64,000 bases of DNA from Oreocharis arfaki. Taxonomy: Eukaryota; Chordata; Aves; Passeriformes; Paramythiidae. Shown one piece after another: positions 1-10,293 of this stretch. The position numbers and the translations under genes are program-made. The stretch's first letter is position 1. Every line of letters begins with the position of its first letter. The notes under the pieces were generated by a model that saw only the letters and a list, made by a program, of their open reading frames with translations, had not been told where the DNA came from and searched no databases. The stretch spans positions 48,234 to 112,233 of the forward strand of contig VZRR01005728.1 in NCBI GenBank assembly GCA_013398015.1. The letters are read 5' to 3'.

Positions 1-490
1 GATAATATAGAGGTTTTTGTTATTGCTGAGCAGGGCTTACACAGAGCCACGGCTTTTTCTGCTTTTTGTAGTGCCACACTGCAGTGGGGCTGGGGGTTCT
101 TGGGAGGTTGGGAGGAGACACAGCTGGGACAGGTGACCCAAACTGACCAAAGGGACATTTCAGACCATAGAACATCATGCTCAGTGCGTAAAGTGGCAGG
201 AAGGAGGAGTAAGTGGACATTTGGAGTCATTTGTCTTTCAGAGTCACCGTTAGGTATGATGGGGCCCCTGTTCTCCTTGAGATGTCTGAACACCCACCTG
301 CCATGGGAAACAGGGAATTCGTTCCTTGTTTTACTTTGAGTGAGTGTCTTTTGCTTTCCCTATGGTTCTGTCTTTATCTCAACTTGAGAGTTTTCTACCT
401 TTTACCCTTCTGATTCTCTCTCTGATCCTGCAGGTAGGGGAGTAAATGAGTGGCTGGGGCTTGGCTGCTGGATGGGATTGAACCATGGCA
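1..490 (+). mobile_element. Avian ERVL-type solo LTR, 5' end cut by window edge
   Basis: The sequence follows the common avian endogenous-retrovirus LTR layout. A GATAACA-like start and a GCTGAGCAGGGCTTACACAG block come first, then a block reading GACCAAAGGGACATT, and a TATA-region relic near 186-195 that is mutated to GCGTAAAG. The R/U5-like end reads CTTTATCTCAACTTGAGAG, and a GATTGAACCATGGCA terminus ends at 490 in the canonical CA. The polyadenylation signal expected before CTTTATCTCAAC is degraded, so this is an old copy. No gag, pol or env follows, so it is a solo LTR. It is related to but clearly distinct from the LTR at 60261. The family name is from memory of avian repeats, not from a search. 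Confidence 0.8.
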
Positions 491-2554
491 GATGGTGCTA
501 ATGCAGTTAAGAACTTGGCCCATGACAGACTGGGTTTGTTGCTGTAAATGAGCACTTCCACTTCGAGGTTTCCCTGTTTCACCTTTGTCTCTTGTGACTT
601 CAGGTACACATCCTGGTCTGCTCCAAGCCGTCCTCCCTCTGTTCTGCCCCACTTCTGCACCCTCCTGTACTCATTATCTTGTCTGGAAATGGTAGCTGGA
701 CTGAAATCTTGTCTGATTTTCGGAAGCATATATAATTCTTCAAGTATGAGATATACTTCAAACGTGTATTAGGAGTCAGTGAGCTAAACCTTTGCAGTAT
801 GGATAAGGTATGAATTGTCTTATGTGTTCAAGATGCCTTAAGCAAAGAGCAGCAAGAAATATATAAATGGATGTTGATTTCTCAAGCAGCAGTTTAATTC
901 TTCTGGCTAATTTTGAGTTATGCAGGCTAGGAAAATGGTGGTATGCATCCATGATAGCTCAGCTCCTGCCCTTAAAAGCAAGCCACAGCCTAAGGGACCA
1001 TCTCAATAAACTAACTGTGTCCTGCTTCTTTGCACAGTTGTTCTGAGGTCAGCAGTGTCCTGGTGTGGTGTGGTGTGGTGGAGGGAAGCAGTCACCACTG
1101 GGGAGGTGGGAGGGAAAAGGGTCATATTTAGCTGCTCACAGATAAAAGTGGCAACATGGGTCTGAATTGTTTTATGCTCTGAAAAAAAGGCTTGTGGAAA
1201 GCTTTGGAGGTGGCAGAACACATCCATATTATTTTAAAACAAAATAGTTTCAAAAGATCTTTTATGTCACAGAAGAGGTTAGTCTTCATGATTCTTGTTT
1301 TAACATGATTTTCAAAGACTTTAAGAGACATTTTAATAAGGACTAGAACTATTATTTTCCAAGTAACCATAGAAATATTTGGAGGGAGAGGTAATCACCT
1401 TTTCATACACCGACTGATCTAGCTGGGAATTTAGGGAAGTTGTGCTAGGGTCTCTAGCTTCACTGGCTTGTTGGCCAATGGCATCTTGAGGTTTTCCTGG
1501 TCTTCTTCATATTACCACCTGACTTATTCACACTGTGCTGTATTTCACTTCTCCAGTCCTGTTCAGAGCTGTTTATTGAATCACACTCCAAACCAAAACA
1601 TTGAATTCATCGGGATTTACAGCATTTCCCTTCTCATTCCAAGAAGCTTTATACCATCTGATGGCTCATATAAAATGCTGTATACAAAAATGAAATGTCA
1701 AGATACTTCAGGAACCTGAGCCTGTTAACCACAGTGGGTGGGCAATGCCCGTGCGCCATGTCATACATCCCAGTAGAAGCATTGGGGAATCTTCAGGTGC
1801 TCAGGGTTTCAGAGTGATGATGTCTACTGCCTGCATGGCTGAGAAGACAGACAGAAATGATCTTCAGGGTTTGCTTAGAGATTATTAGGAGAATGCTTAC
1901 AGACATTTTGAATTTCCAAGGACAAAAAAAATAACGGAAAACAGAAAAATAAAATGCAGTAAGGAAACACTAGACAGTCTCAATAAGGCACAAAGATGAG
2001 TTCAGCACTTCAGGCTTTGCATTTACACTTTGCAACTGAGTTGGAATAATACCAGTGTTTGAGAGCAGAAATAGGTGATAAAATGTGTCAGCTGGGGCTT
2101 GTTCGATGCATGAACTTCTGTCAGGGCTATAAAATTAATCAGATTCCTCAGAATAGCATGACTCACCCTGGTTCTTCCTTGTCGCCTTTGGCTGCCTGCC
2201 TTGATCTGAGAGCTAAGCACCATTTTGCTGGGTAGCAGGCTTCTAGGACAGAGACCTCTTAGACAGAACAAGGGTAACTTCTGGGGCCTGGTAGGCAACA
2301 CTGGCTATGCCTAGCTATTACTGGCTAGTAATCTGCTCAGATGCAGTGGCAGTGATGGTCTTGAGACACATCTGACCCAGAGTCCATTTTCAAAGCAAAG
2401 CAAATAGTTTTAAAGTCACTGAACCCCCAGCCACTGCCTTTCCCAGCTTGGCCAGAGCACTCCTGCTTCCACTGGAGGCTTAGCTTCCTTTTACAGTCCC
2501 ACTTAGAGCTCTTTAGTCCAAGCCCTTAGAATCCTTTAGCCTAAGTAGTGAACT
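491..2554. other. No gene seen; one short tandem repeat
   Basis: Ordinary AT-leaning avian intergenic or intronic sequence. The only structure I can support is a (TGGTG)4 microsatellite at 1061-1080. The open frames here are short and have no family resemblance or splice context. Confidence 0.6.
1061..1080 (+). repeat. (TGGTG)4 pentanucleotide microsatellite
   Basis: Four perfect copies of TGGTG in a row, preceded by a partial unit. A simple tandem repeat with no evident function. Confidence 0.85.
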
Positions 2555-2690
2555 ACTTGGGTTTCCTTTCTTCTCACTCATAAATAGATGTCTTTTTCAC
2601 TTACTCTGGCTTTACAACCGTCTTCCCTACAAGCTTTAGCCCAGGAACACATAACTGAAGTGACTGGGCCAAGCATCTGAGAAGTCTATA
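2555..2690 (+). repeat. Upstream copy of a diverged direct repeat (copy A)
   Basis: From about 2573 this shares CACTCATAAATA, a pyrimidine tract with TTACTCTG, CCTACAAG, CAGGAA, GCATAAC-like and CCAAGCATCTGAGAAGTC with 2901-3016. A shorter CTTGGGT match lies further upstream. It appears to be a duplicate of an intron/exon boundary. The acceptor is lost here (TTTACAA instead of TTTACAG) and the frame contains a stop. The similarity ends exactly where the reverse-transcriptase-like frame begins at 2691. Confidence 0.7.
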
Positions 2691-2897
2691 TTATCTGCAA
2701 TTGTTGTTCGACATTACAGGGGGCAATTTAAAATTATTTTCATTTTTGCTTACATGGATGATTTGGTGGTTGTAGAAAAAAGTCCCGCTTGTCTCCATGC
2801 AGTGGTCTATCATTTTATTAATAATTTATTATCACTTGGACTAATTGTAAATAAAAGTAAAATTTTCTGGAAAATATTTGTATTTTCTTGGGTATGA
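2664..2897 (+). pseudogene. Endogenous hepadnavirus-like reverse-transcriptase fragment
   Basis: An open frame runs from 2664 to a stop at 2895-2897; the virus-like part starts at about 2691. It reads A-Y-M-D-D with Y-M-D-D at 2751-2762, the metal-binding box of reverse transcriptases. Lys-Ser follows at 2778-2783, a Leu-Leu-Ser-Leu-Gly block at 2826-2840, then Asn (2850) and Lys (2859). This matches the spacing of RT motifs C and D in hepadnavirus polymerase, without gaps as far as I can judge. The +1 frame over the same bases is open from 2668 or earlier to a TAG at 2773. It is hydrophobic and Trp-rich just over the Y-M-D-D (Trp codons at 2755, 2764, 2767), as expected where the envelope frame overlaps polymerase in hepadnaviruses. 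Only about 65 codons survive, with no neighbouring viral domains, so it cannot be functional. A retroviral RT remnant is the main alternative. Confidence 0.55.
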
Positions 2898-3016
2898 ATT
2901 TCACTCATAAATACTTGTATTTTTCCCTTACTCTGCCTTTACAGTATACAATTCACCTTGCCTACAAGATTCAGCACAGGAATGCATAACCCAAGTCGCC
3001 AAGCATCTGAGAAGTC
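2887..3016 (+). repeat. Downstream copy of the diverged direct repeat (copy B)
   Basis: Copy B of the repeat at 2555-2690. It starts with CTTGGGT (2888-2894) and is clearly alignable from CACTCATAAATA to CCAAGCATCTGAGAAGTC. It keeps an intact acceptor-like TTTACAG ending at 2944, whereas copy A has lost it. The two copies bracket the virus-like fragment, so the arrangement looks like a long target duplication or a tandem duplication with an insertion. Confidence 0.7.
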
Positions 3017-3096
3017 ATGTGTTTTTTGATATCTCTGATGAGGACAGAAAAGCTCTGCATGTCCTCACTGGTGCTGTCATAAGCAAGAGCAACCAT
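2945..3096 (+). CDS. Candidate internal exon, gene not recognised
   Basis: A pyrimidine-rich tract ending TTTACAG precedes 2945 and a GTAAGA donor follows 3096. Between them one frame is open for 50 codons after two leading bases, so the incoming intron would be phase 1 and the outgoing one phase 0. The predicted peptide is hydrophilic and protein-like, with a stretch reading FFDISDEDRKALHVLTGAV. I do not recognise the family. The first half is duplicated upstream in copy A (2573-2690), where acceptor and frame are broken. A real exon, an exon of a decayed gene, and a chance open frame between splice-like sites all remain possible. Confidence 0.3.
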
Positions 3097-5624
3097 GTAA
3101 GATGTTAAATATTCTTTACTAACAGACATTTTGAAAAGCTTAAGCAGGGAATTTGTAGTTATTTCTGATCAAAGGATGCTGGTCCTGCAGTGTTTTAAGG
3201 AATCGGTTCCAAAGACATTGATTCTTAGAAAGGGAAGCTTAGGAGCAAATCTAGGCCCTGCTGAGTATGATGAAAGGGTCTTTTGTGATCAGAGCCAGAA
3301 CTGACCCAGGGAAGTTGCACTGAATATAAGGAAATAGACTTCACTGTCACACTAATCTGTGCACACTTCCACATCTAAGAAAAAAGAAAGAGAAATTGCA
3401 TTGAATCTGTATTTGAATGTTCTCTGCATTCAGTCAGGAGGCTTTCCTTCCAATCCTGCTTAAGATGCTGTTATTTATAACTCTCTGAATTAGGATTTTT
3501 TACATTTGCAGGAAAAGTTACTCTATAATGATAACCTGTAGTTTGACTAGTAATCCCCTGTAGTTGATTAATTTCTAATGAAAAATACCATTTCTATGTT
3601 TTCATTTTGTTATCTGCAAGTTTTATTATCTGTTGATAATGCTGTTGAACAAACAGCATTTCGAAAGGATTTATGGTAATTGCAGCTATGTAAATAGTTT
3701 TGATTGATTTTGTCAAAATAATGTGATTGGGTTTTATTATCTGTGTCACTAAGCCTGGTATTCACTTATCTGAAAATTAAATATCTGAGTTGATATGATG
3801 CATATACAGCAGTATTTAGGATCTGTGCAATGATGCAGTTCTAAAGTAAATCTCATCCTTGTGTCTGTTGTCAGCTCAGTTCTTTGGGCAGTTGTTCTGC
3901 TTAGCTGAATTCCTTTTAGAGGAAATTTAACCAAAACCTCTGTTCCAGGTGTGCATCAAAATGTCCTTCTGTCTCCAGAAAGGCACCGTGGTCTAAACAA
4001 ATCCTTCAAGCAATTTTGAAATGTGCTTGTGGTGGTATAGTTGCCCTAGGTAGGATAGCTGATCTAGGGGAGCCAGACTAAATCAAGTCCAAACCAAACC
4101 CCATATGGATATGGAGTGGACATTGGGACTTCAGAACCATCTGCTTTGCTCTTCTGTTGTGTCAAAGCAGATACCAAACCAAAAATGGCTTTAGCGTCCC
4201 ACTACAGTCAACAGAGAGGAACAGGTGAGGCAACAGGTCTATCTTGGAGAACCCTTGGCTTATAGTATCAGATAAGTATCAGATACATATTTCTCACCGT
4301 TCATATGGGATTATACAGTGGCTCAGACTTCAGTCTTTTAAACAACTAAGTTAAGGCAGATGAATCCTATTACCTTGATTTTTTTGCTCATGGCTCTCTA
4401 CTGAGACATTCTCGGATGGTTCCATCTCCCAGCTAGGTAGGATGGCTTTGTATGAAGAGAGAGGATTGCACATGCTGTATTTTTCAGTGCCCATCTTTTC
4501 ACTCCTCCCTTATTCCTCTGTGGTTCCTGCTGAAATGCAGGTCTGGAAGGAAATGAGTTGATCTGAGTCTGACCCTGCTGTAATCAACAGCAGAATTGCC
4601 CTTGGTTTGCCTGGTGCAGCTCTGCCTGATTTAGCTTGTCTGCCAAAGTGCTTGGTACTTCTGTAAATCAGAGCCTAGGTACCATGAGCTGAGGAGCACT
4701 CAGCTGGTGACAGCCACTGAGAAGTGAGGTTGTATGACTCACTTGGTGCTTCTGGACAACAGCAGGAAGGATGGGATAAGGGCACATCTCCAGTCAGCAT
4801 CCAGCATGCTCTGGCCACCATGGTGTCCTTCATCCTCCTCCTCCTGCAACAGAGCAAGGGCTGAAGGATTACTGTATCTGTGTCTGTGACTCCTGCTCAG
4901 TACTAAAATGGTCTGTCTGATAAGGGTCCTACAGGAAACTGGTGTAGGAACACATCCTGAGGGACTGCCATGGGATATATTATAAATAAGAAATATACCA
5001 ATGACCTTAGGCTTGGCAGATCCTAAATTCTCTTTGCTTGGCTTCCCAACCTTAGTAGTGCTCTTTAACTTCTGTCACCTTGGGTTTTCTAGGCTCATAA
5101 ACCCCCACATGTATTTGCAGAAATCAGTCCTGTGGCATTGTCCTGATACTTCAGCTGGCCTTACAGCCCCATTGAGCCCACCTTGAGCCTAGCTCATAGA
5201 CTCTGTAGTCCATTCAGCTCCTTCAATCCATTCTGTCTTTTAATTTTTTATTATACAGCCTATCTAATCCCATGCCACACTGCAGCCCTTTCTTAGCCCT
5301 GCATCACATACAAAATATATTTATTTGTTTGATTTTTCTATGCAAATTAGCAGTTGATTTCCAAGGGTTATTATGCATGCTTTATGTCTTGATTTAATAA
5401 ATTCGTGCAAGTGAAAAGCCTGGGAGGGAGAGACAAAGGCATCATTGCATGGTTGCTTTCAGTTGTTTTGCTGGCAATTTATTAGACTAATTGGGCGTCA
5501 CTAGCACAGTGATTAGCTAAAATGAGAACCATTGCTTTATTTATTTAGAATTTACAAGTATTAGCGTGGCAATACTTGAGCTGCTGGCTGTTTGTATTTT
5601 TTATCTCCCTTTTGATATTTTCAG
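3097..5624. other. No gene seen
   Basis: AT-rich sequence with stops in all frames. A homeobox-style TAAT-rich patch lies at about 5450-5530 (GACTAATTGGGC, GTGATTAGC), possibly conserved noncoding sequence. Nothing else is recognisable. Confidence 0.5.
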
Positions 5625-5758
5625 ATTCTTTACTATTTATTGTACCACAACAAACTGCTGTAGAAGACATGTTTGCAAAGCTTTCTGTTGAAACTGTGAA
5701 GTTCCCCATCAGTGTTGTTTCCAACAAGCATCAAAAAGTTTCCAGCATCTTTCAATAA
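5625..5758 (+). CDS. Candidate 3'-terminal exon, gene not recognised
   Basis: A good acceptor (a long T-rich tract, then ATATTTTCAG ending at 5624) precedes an open frame of 43 codons that ends in TAA at 5756-5758. The peptide is protein-like, including VEDMFAKLSVETVKFPISVV. An AATAAA polyadenylation signal occurs at 6087-6092. The acceptor is phase 1, while the candidate exon at 2945-3096 ends in phase 0, so the two cannot be joined directly; another exon would be needed between them, or they are unrelated. No family was recognised, and chance cannot be excluded at this length. Confidence 0.22.
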
Positions 5759-8700
5759 TTGTCCGCAGGGCAACGGAGCAACTGAGCCATGTATAACAAA
5801 TTGTCCTAAACCATGTAAGAGTTAGTGCTGTAAACCCAGGAAAAGTTGAACAAATTCAGCATGAACTTTCAGAAAAGCTGTACAGCACAGGGCAGCCTGA
5901 TTGCTGATGACTTCTGCGCTGGCAGTAGTGGGAAGTGCCTGTCTGCAATTTGGAAGTGTTCTCTGTGCCAACCCTTTTGCAGCCTGTCAGTAATTAGCAG
6001 CCCGTGGGTGTGTAGACCTGGGAAGGGTAATGTCAAGGCCTCTAATTTTCTTGACAAGTGCACCCTGCTAAGCTATGGTGAGACACAATAAATGCTTGCC
6101 TGCTTATTAGCAACTTTGAGATCACAAAAAATGCACAGACATCACCTCTTTTTCCTTAACCAAGCGTGAGCCTCTTCCCATCCTTCTGTCACACAAAACG
6201 TGTTGGTGTCAGCACATCAGTCACATGGACTCCTGGTGGAAAAGCCACGGCCTCTGATTTTCCAGCTGCACCTGGGTGCTCTCACACTGCTCTTTGCTTC
6301 AGCCCAGCTCCAAGCACACCCTCTGCAAATACTAAACTGGCTCAGGGACATCACCTTGGCCGGGTCTTCATCCCCAGAGAGTCCACAGGCAGAGGTAGTG
6401 AAGGTTTTGAGTGGGACTCATCTTCCTCTCTGGTCTAAGCATCCTTGGCAGCCTCAGGGGGCAATGGTTGTGCCTAAATTCTTCCTGCCAGACAGGCATG
6501 CCCTGCCTGGGCTAAGGAAACTGCTGTTTTCTTTTAAATACATGCTTTGTTTCTCAAGGGAAAACTGTGTCTTTTTTTTCATATTTATTTTTATGCAGTC
6601 AGTCTGTCAGTCTTCCCTCCAAACTTGTGATTATGTCAGACAGCTTCAGCCAAATTTAAAGAGGGCTTCTATTCGTTCTGGATTTGCTATTTACCACCTA
6701 CTATTTTCATCTGCTGCCACCTGATTCTTGTATCAGAAGAGACAGTGAACTGTCACTGCCTGTGTACCTTTGCTCTGTGGTTTTTTCCCACAGAACATCT
6801 GTTTATAAACTGCAGTCAGCAGAAAAAATAGAATGCCAAAGAATTGTCAAAATGAAGTAAGACTCTTAATCTACCACATTCTAAATTTTGGCACAGATTT
6901 GTTTGGTTTAAACGTGGCTTAGACTGAGCACCTGGTAAGTGTTTTAAGCAGCCACTGCACGGCATGCTGTGTACTGCCGTTTTCAGATTGCAGAGCTGCC
7001 ATTCATGAGCAAGTAATTTCTGGCAAGATGACATAAAATTACAACCCTGCCAGTTGAATTCTCACTACTCAGTGCTGAAGTGAACAATACAAAAATAGTA
7101 CATACCTGAATACAATAGAGTCAAACCTTGCTGCGCTCAAAATCCAAAGTAAGATGACTGTATTTCAAAAATGTGTATTAAAATGGGCTGTTAAGAGAGG
7201 AGAGACAACAAGGGAAAAGCTGGGCTTGGCCACTGAATGAATGAATTAGGGACCCCTGCAACTAGAAATTGAGAGTTGCCACTGGCAGAACTCCATAGGG
7301 ATGAGAAATTAGTCTGTTTTTAGGGAATCCAAAAAGGCATCTGAGCCATTTACAACAAATGATGGTCACATTCTTAAATAATTTTGAAACAGGTACTGGA
7401 AACTTACACCAGAAGAAATGGACACCACTTTCACAGCATGTAACTGAGGTTAGGGCAAATAATCTGACCTGCAATACTTCATGTGCCATCCATACCTTTA
7501 TCCATGGCTTTCCAGTGAGCTGTTACACACTGATGTACAATGGGTTTGAGCCTGAAGGGGAACAGAAGGAGGTTTTGAGCAACTGATTTCCAGAGCAGCA
7601 ACAACACTTCACTGTGTCTGATTTTTATTAATGCTAGTAAGGAAAGTTTAAATTTAATGCCTTTCATTAAAACCAAAATCAACAGCTACTATTAGCTATT
7701 TCTATATAAATATATATATCACTAAAGCTTACTCTGAATATGAGTAGCTCTCGTCTCCATAAAAGACAGTCCTCAGTGACCCAGTGTACTTTGGCTTGTA
7801 TTTTTCACCTTCTGTCTCCCACTAACAAATGAGTATGAGTTTGAGGAAGGAAAAGCGTGAAACTCATTCCAGAACACTTTTGTCAGTCATCCTTGTAGTG
7901 CTGGTGATTTAGATTTGTAACTTAAAGTTGGTAGCATTAGTATATAATTAGATCTGAAAGATTCAAAAATTAAAAGATTGAGTTAGAAACACTGAAGGGA
8001 TCAGGAAAAAAAGTCTGTTCTGGAGTCTGGTCTAGACTGTTTTCTTTACCAAGTGCATCTTCAGTTTATCTCAATTATAAACTGTAATATAGGGCCTAGA
8101 GTGCAAAAAAAAAGGTCATCTTTTATCTCATAAGCCCCAATCTAATCATGTGACACAAATGATTAGATGACAAAAATCACCCTCAAAAGGCAGCTGTGCA
8201 TAATGGGCCTGGGTGAATGGCAACAGGTATTACTCCCTTAACATTCTGTATTTAATACAACAGAAAATGGCTTTGAACCAATTTTAAAAATATATTCGTA
8301 TGAGACCTGGCTTTCCCTGTACTTCCACCATAACCATCTCAGGACCATGTTGTTGTTGTTTCCTCCTTGTACAATATTATCCACACTGTGGGATCCTGAA
8401 CCCCTACCCCTGGACAAGCCTCCCCCAAGTCCACAGCACCTCTGCTGTTCTTCTCTTTTTTTTGGGTAGACCTGCCACAGTATTTTTAGCTTCTTCCCAG
8501 CTTCCACTTTCACTGCAATACACCGTTTTTCCTCACTCCCTGCTTTTAACTCGTCTTTTGATCTGAAAATCAAGCTGGCAGCACAGACTGTAAATGACGT
8601 GAACTCGTGTGAATGGTGATATCCTGACCTACACTTCTGCTGCTGCCAGGCAGAAGAGGTGATGGCTGAAGTCACCATGCCTCTGCAGAGGAGCTGATAC

Positions 8701-9996
8701 AAAACTTACAGCAATTTAATTCCTTTGAGACCTGTAATGGGATGGACCAAACACTGAAAAAAATTGCTAAAGGGCGCTGGCCCCTGCCAGTAGCAAGAAC
8801 CTCATCTTCTCGTGAAAGGTTTCCTCTTTTTCCCCTTTACCCCTCAGCCTGCTATAGTCCCAAAGATTCTTGGATGTCCCTGGTGGCTGTACAGCATGTG
8901 AGTTTTCTTTCCAAGAGATTAGTGATGCTGGCTTTACAGAATCTGTTGTGTCCTTGACAGAGGACATCTCTTCAGGCCTCTGAGTGTCTCACATAGGATG
9001 AAAAACCCACTGTGGAAACCAGAAAATGTCATGATGAGCCAGAATGTGAACTGAGACCTCTCCAGTTCCATCACCCTGCAAGAACCTTCTATCGTCGCTG
9101 CTCCAGGCTGAGCTCAGGTGAAAATACCCTTGAAGCTAAATTACACTTGAAGGCAAGGATCATCTTTTCAGTCTGTGTTCACACAAAAGCTGCCAGAGAG
9201 CACTGATTAATCTTTGGGCTTCCTGTGAAGATCAGTCACATAGACATAATAATATCCTCACCTGGCTCTGCCCTCCAGCTTGCTCTGTACAAAGTAACAT
9301 ACCTTTGCATTACAGCAAAGTAATGCAAGCAATGTAATCATTGCTCCTCCAATTCCTGTTGTAATATATAAACCAATGTGTGAAGTCAGGCATTTTACAC
9401 AAAATTGTGATTGGAAGAATGGCTAGAGATGAACATACAGCAGCAATGGCATGTTGTCCATTTTATCAATGCTACCCATCTTTCCAGCATGACACTTATC
9501 CTCCCATTGTCAGTACTCATACCTGTATGTATGCAAATTCATCTGTGAGGCCCAGCAAAAGGTAAAGGTAGGTAGACAAAGGAGCCTCCTTCTTCTCCAC
9601 ACTGCTATTTGTTCCTCAAGTTAGCAGGCTTCCATTTAAACACATAATTTTTAAAGCAAACCTCTGAGTAACTGTGTGGACACTCAGAAATCAAACAAGA
9701 TGGACATATGACCAGCCCATTTGCGCAGTGGAGTGCTCTTATTTAATTATACTACTATTTCCCTTTTGGATTTCTGGTACTTTAAAAATGCCTCTCTGCA
9801 TGTTGCAACATTTTAGCTGTGCTGTGGAAATTAGGGGTTGTGAATTCATTTGCATCTTTACAAGAGAAAGAAGTGCTAAAATTAGGCTAAACCTCATCCT
9901 GTGCTCAAAATAACTTTAAAATTCCCTTTCTGGTCCATGCATCCACATTTTTTGCCTGAGTTGATGAGCCTTTTCCATCGCATGAGGCTGTTTGTT
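5759..9996. other. No gene supported
   Basis: Contains an AATAAA at 6087-6092 and short TA-rich runs near 7700-7720. The longest open frame (6200-6724, plus) has no recognisable domain and is probably chance. Confidence 0.5.
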
Positions 9997-10293
9997 TCAG
10001 ATATGCTTGCTTTTTAAAGAGAGTTTTGGTTTCAGCTTGTATAGGCACCCATCTGGGTTACTTGCTGTGTGGACCACCAGCTGCTTGATGTACAGTGGCC
10101 TCTTGGTCAGGATCACTACACTCTGTCCCTTCCCAAGTATGCGATTCAAATGAGGTATTTGAAAGTAGTTGTAAAGCTCTCCAAACGTGTAAGCAGTTTC
10201 AAACTCCATTGCAATCCCAGTGCAAACAGTGGTGTTACAGTGAGCAACCTCTCTCCAGCCCACCTCCAGAAGTTGCCAAGCAAATAAAGAAAA
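9997..10293 (-). CDS. Unrecognised open frame with protein-like composition (possible exon or pseudogene)
   Basis: On the minus strand the frame is open from a stop at 10294-10296 down to a TGA at 9997-9999, about 98 codons. The residue make-up is balanced rather than the Ser/Leu/Cys-rich mix of chance frames. It includes MEFETAYTFGELYNYFQIP and, downstream, an alternating stretch with SVVILTKRPLYIKQLVV. A T-rich tract ending in CTTCTGGAG lies near 10265-10290 and could act as an acceptor. No strong donor is visible before the stop, so it would be a terminal exon or part of a processed or decayed gene. The plus strand is also largely open in two frames, which can happen opposite conserved coding sequence. 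I could not name the family. Confidence 0.28.
   Translation of the reverse strand, partial: FSLFAWQLLEVGWREVAHCNTTVCTGIAMEFETAYTFGELYNYFQIPHLNRILGKGQSVVILTKRPLYIKQLVVHTASNPDGCLYKLKPKLSLKSKHI

Noticed and set aside
6200..6724. 174-codon open frame
   Set aside because: No domain or splice context; the composition shifts from Pro/Leu-rich to Phe-rich with T-runs, as expected by chance.
8300..8566. Hydrophobic, Cys-rich frame superficially like a small viral envelope segment
   Set aside because: I checked whether it could be another hepadnavirus piece. The frame that should encode polymerase carries no RT motif and contains a stop, so the resemblance is low-complexity coincidence.
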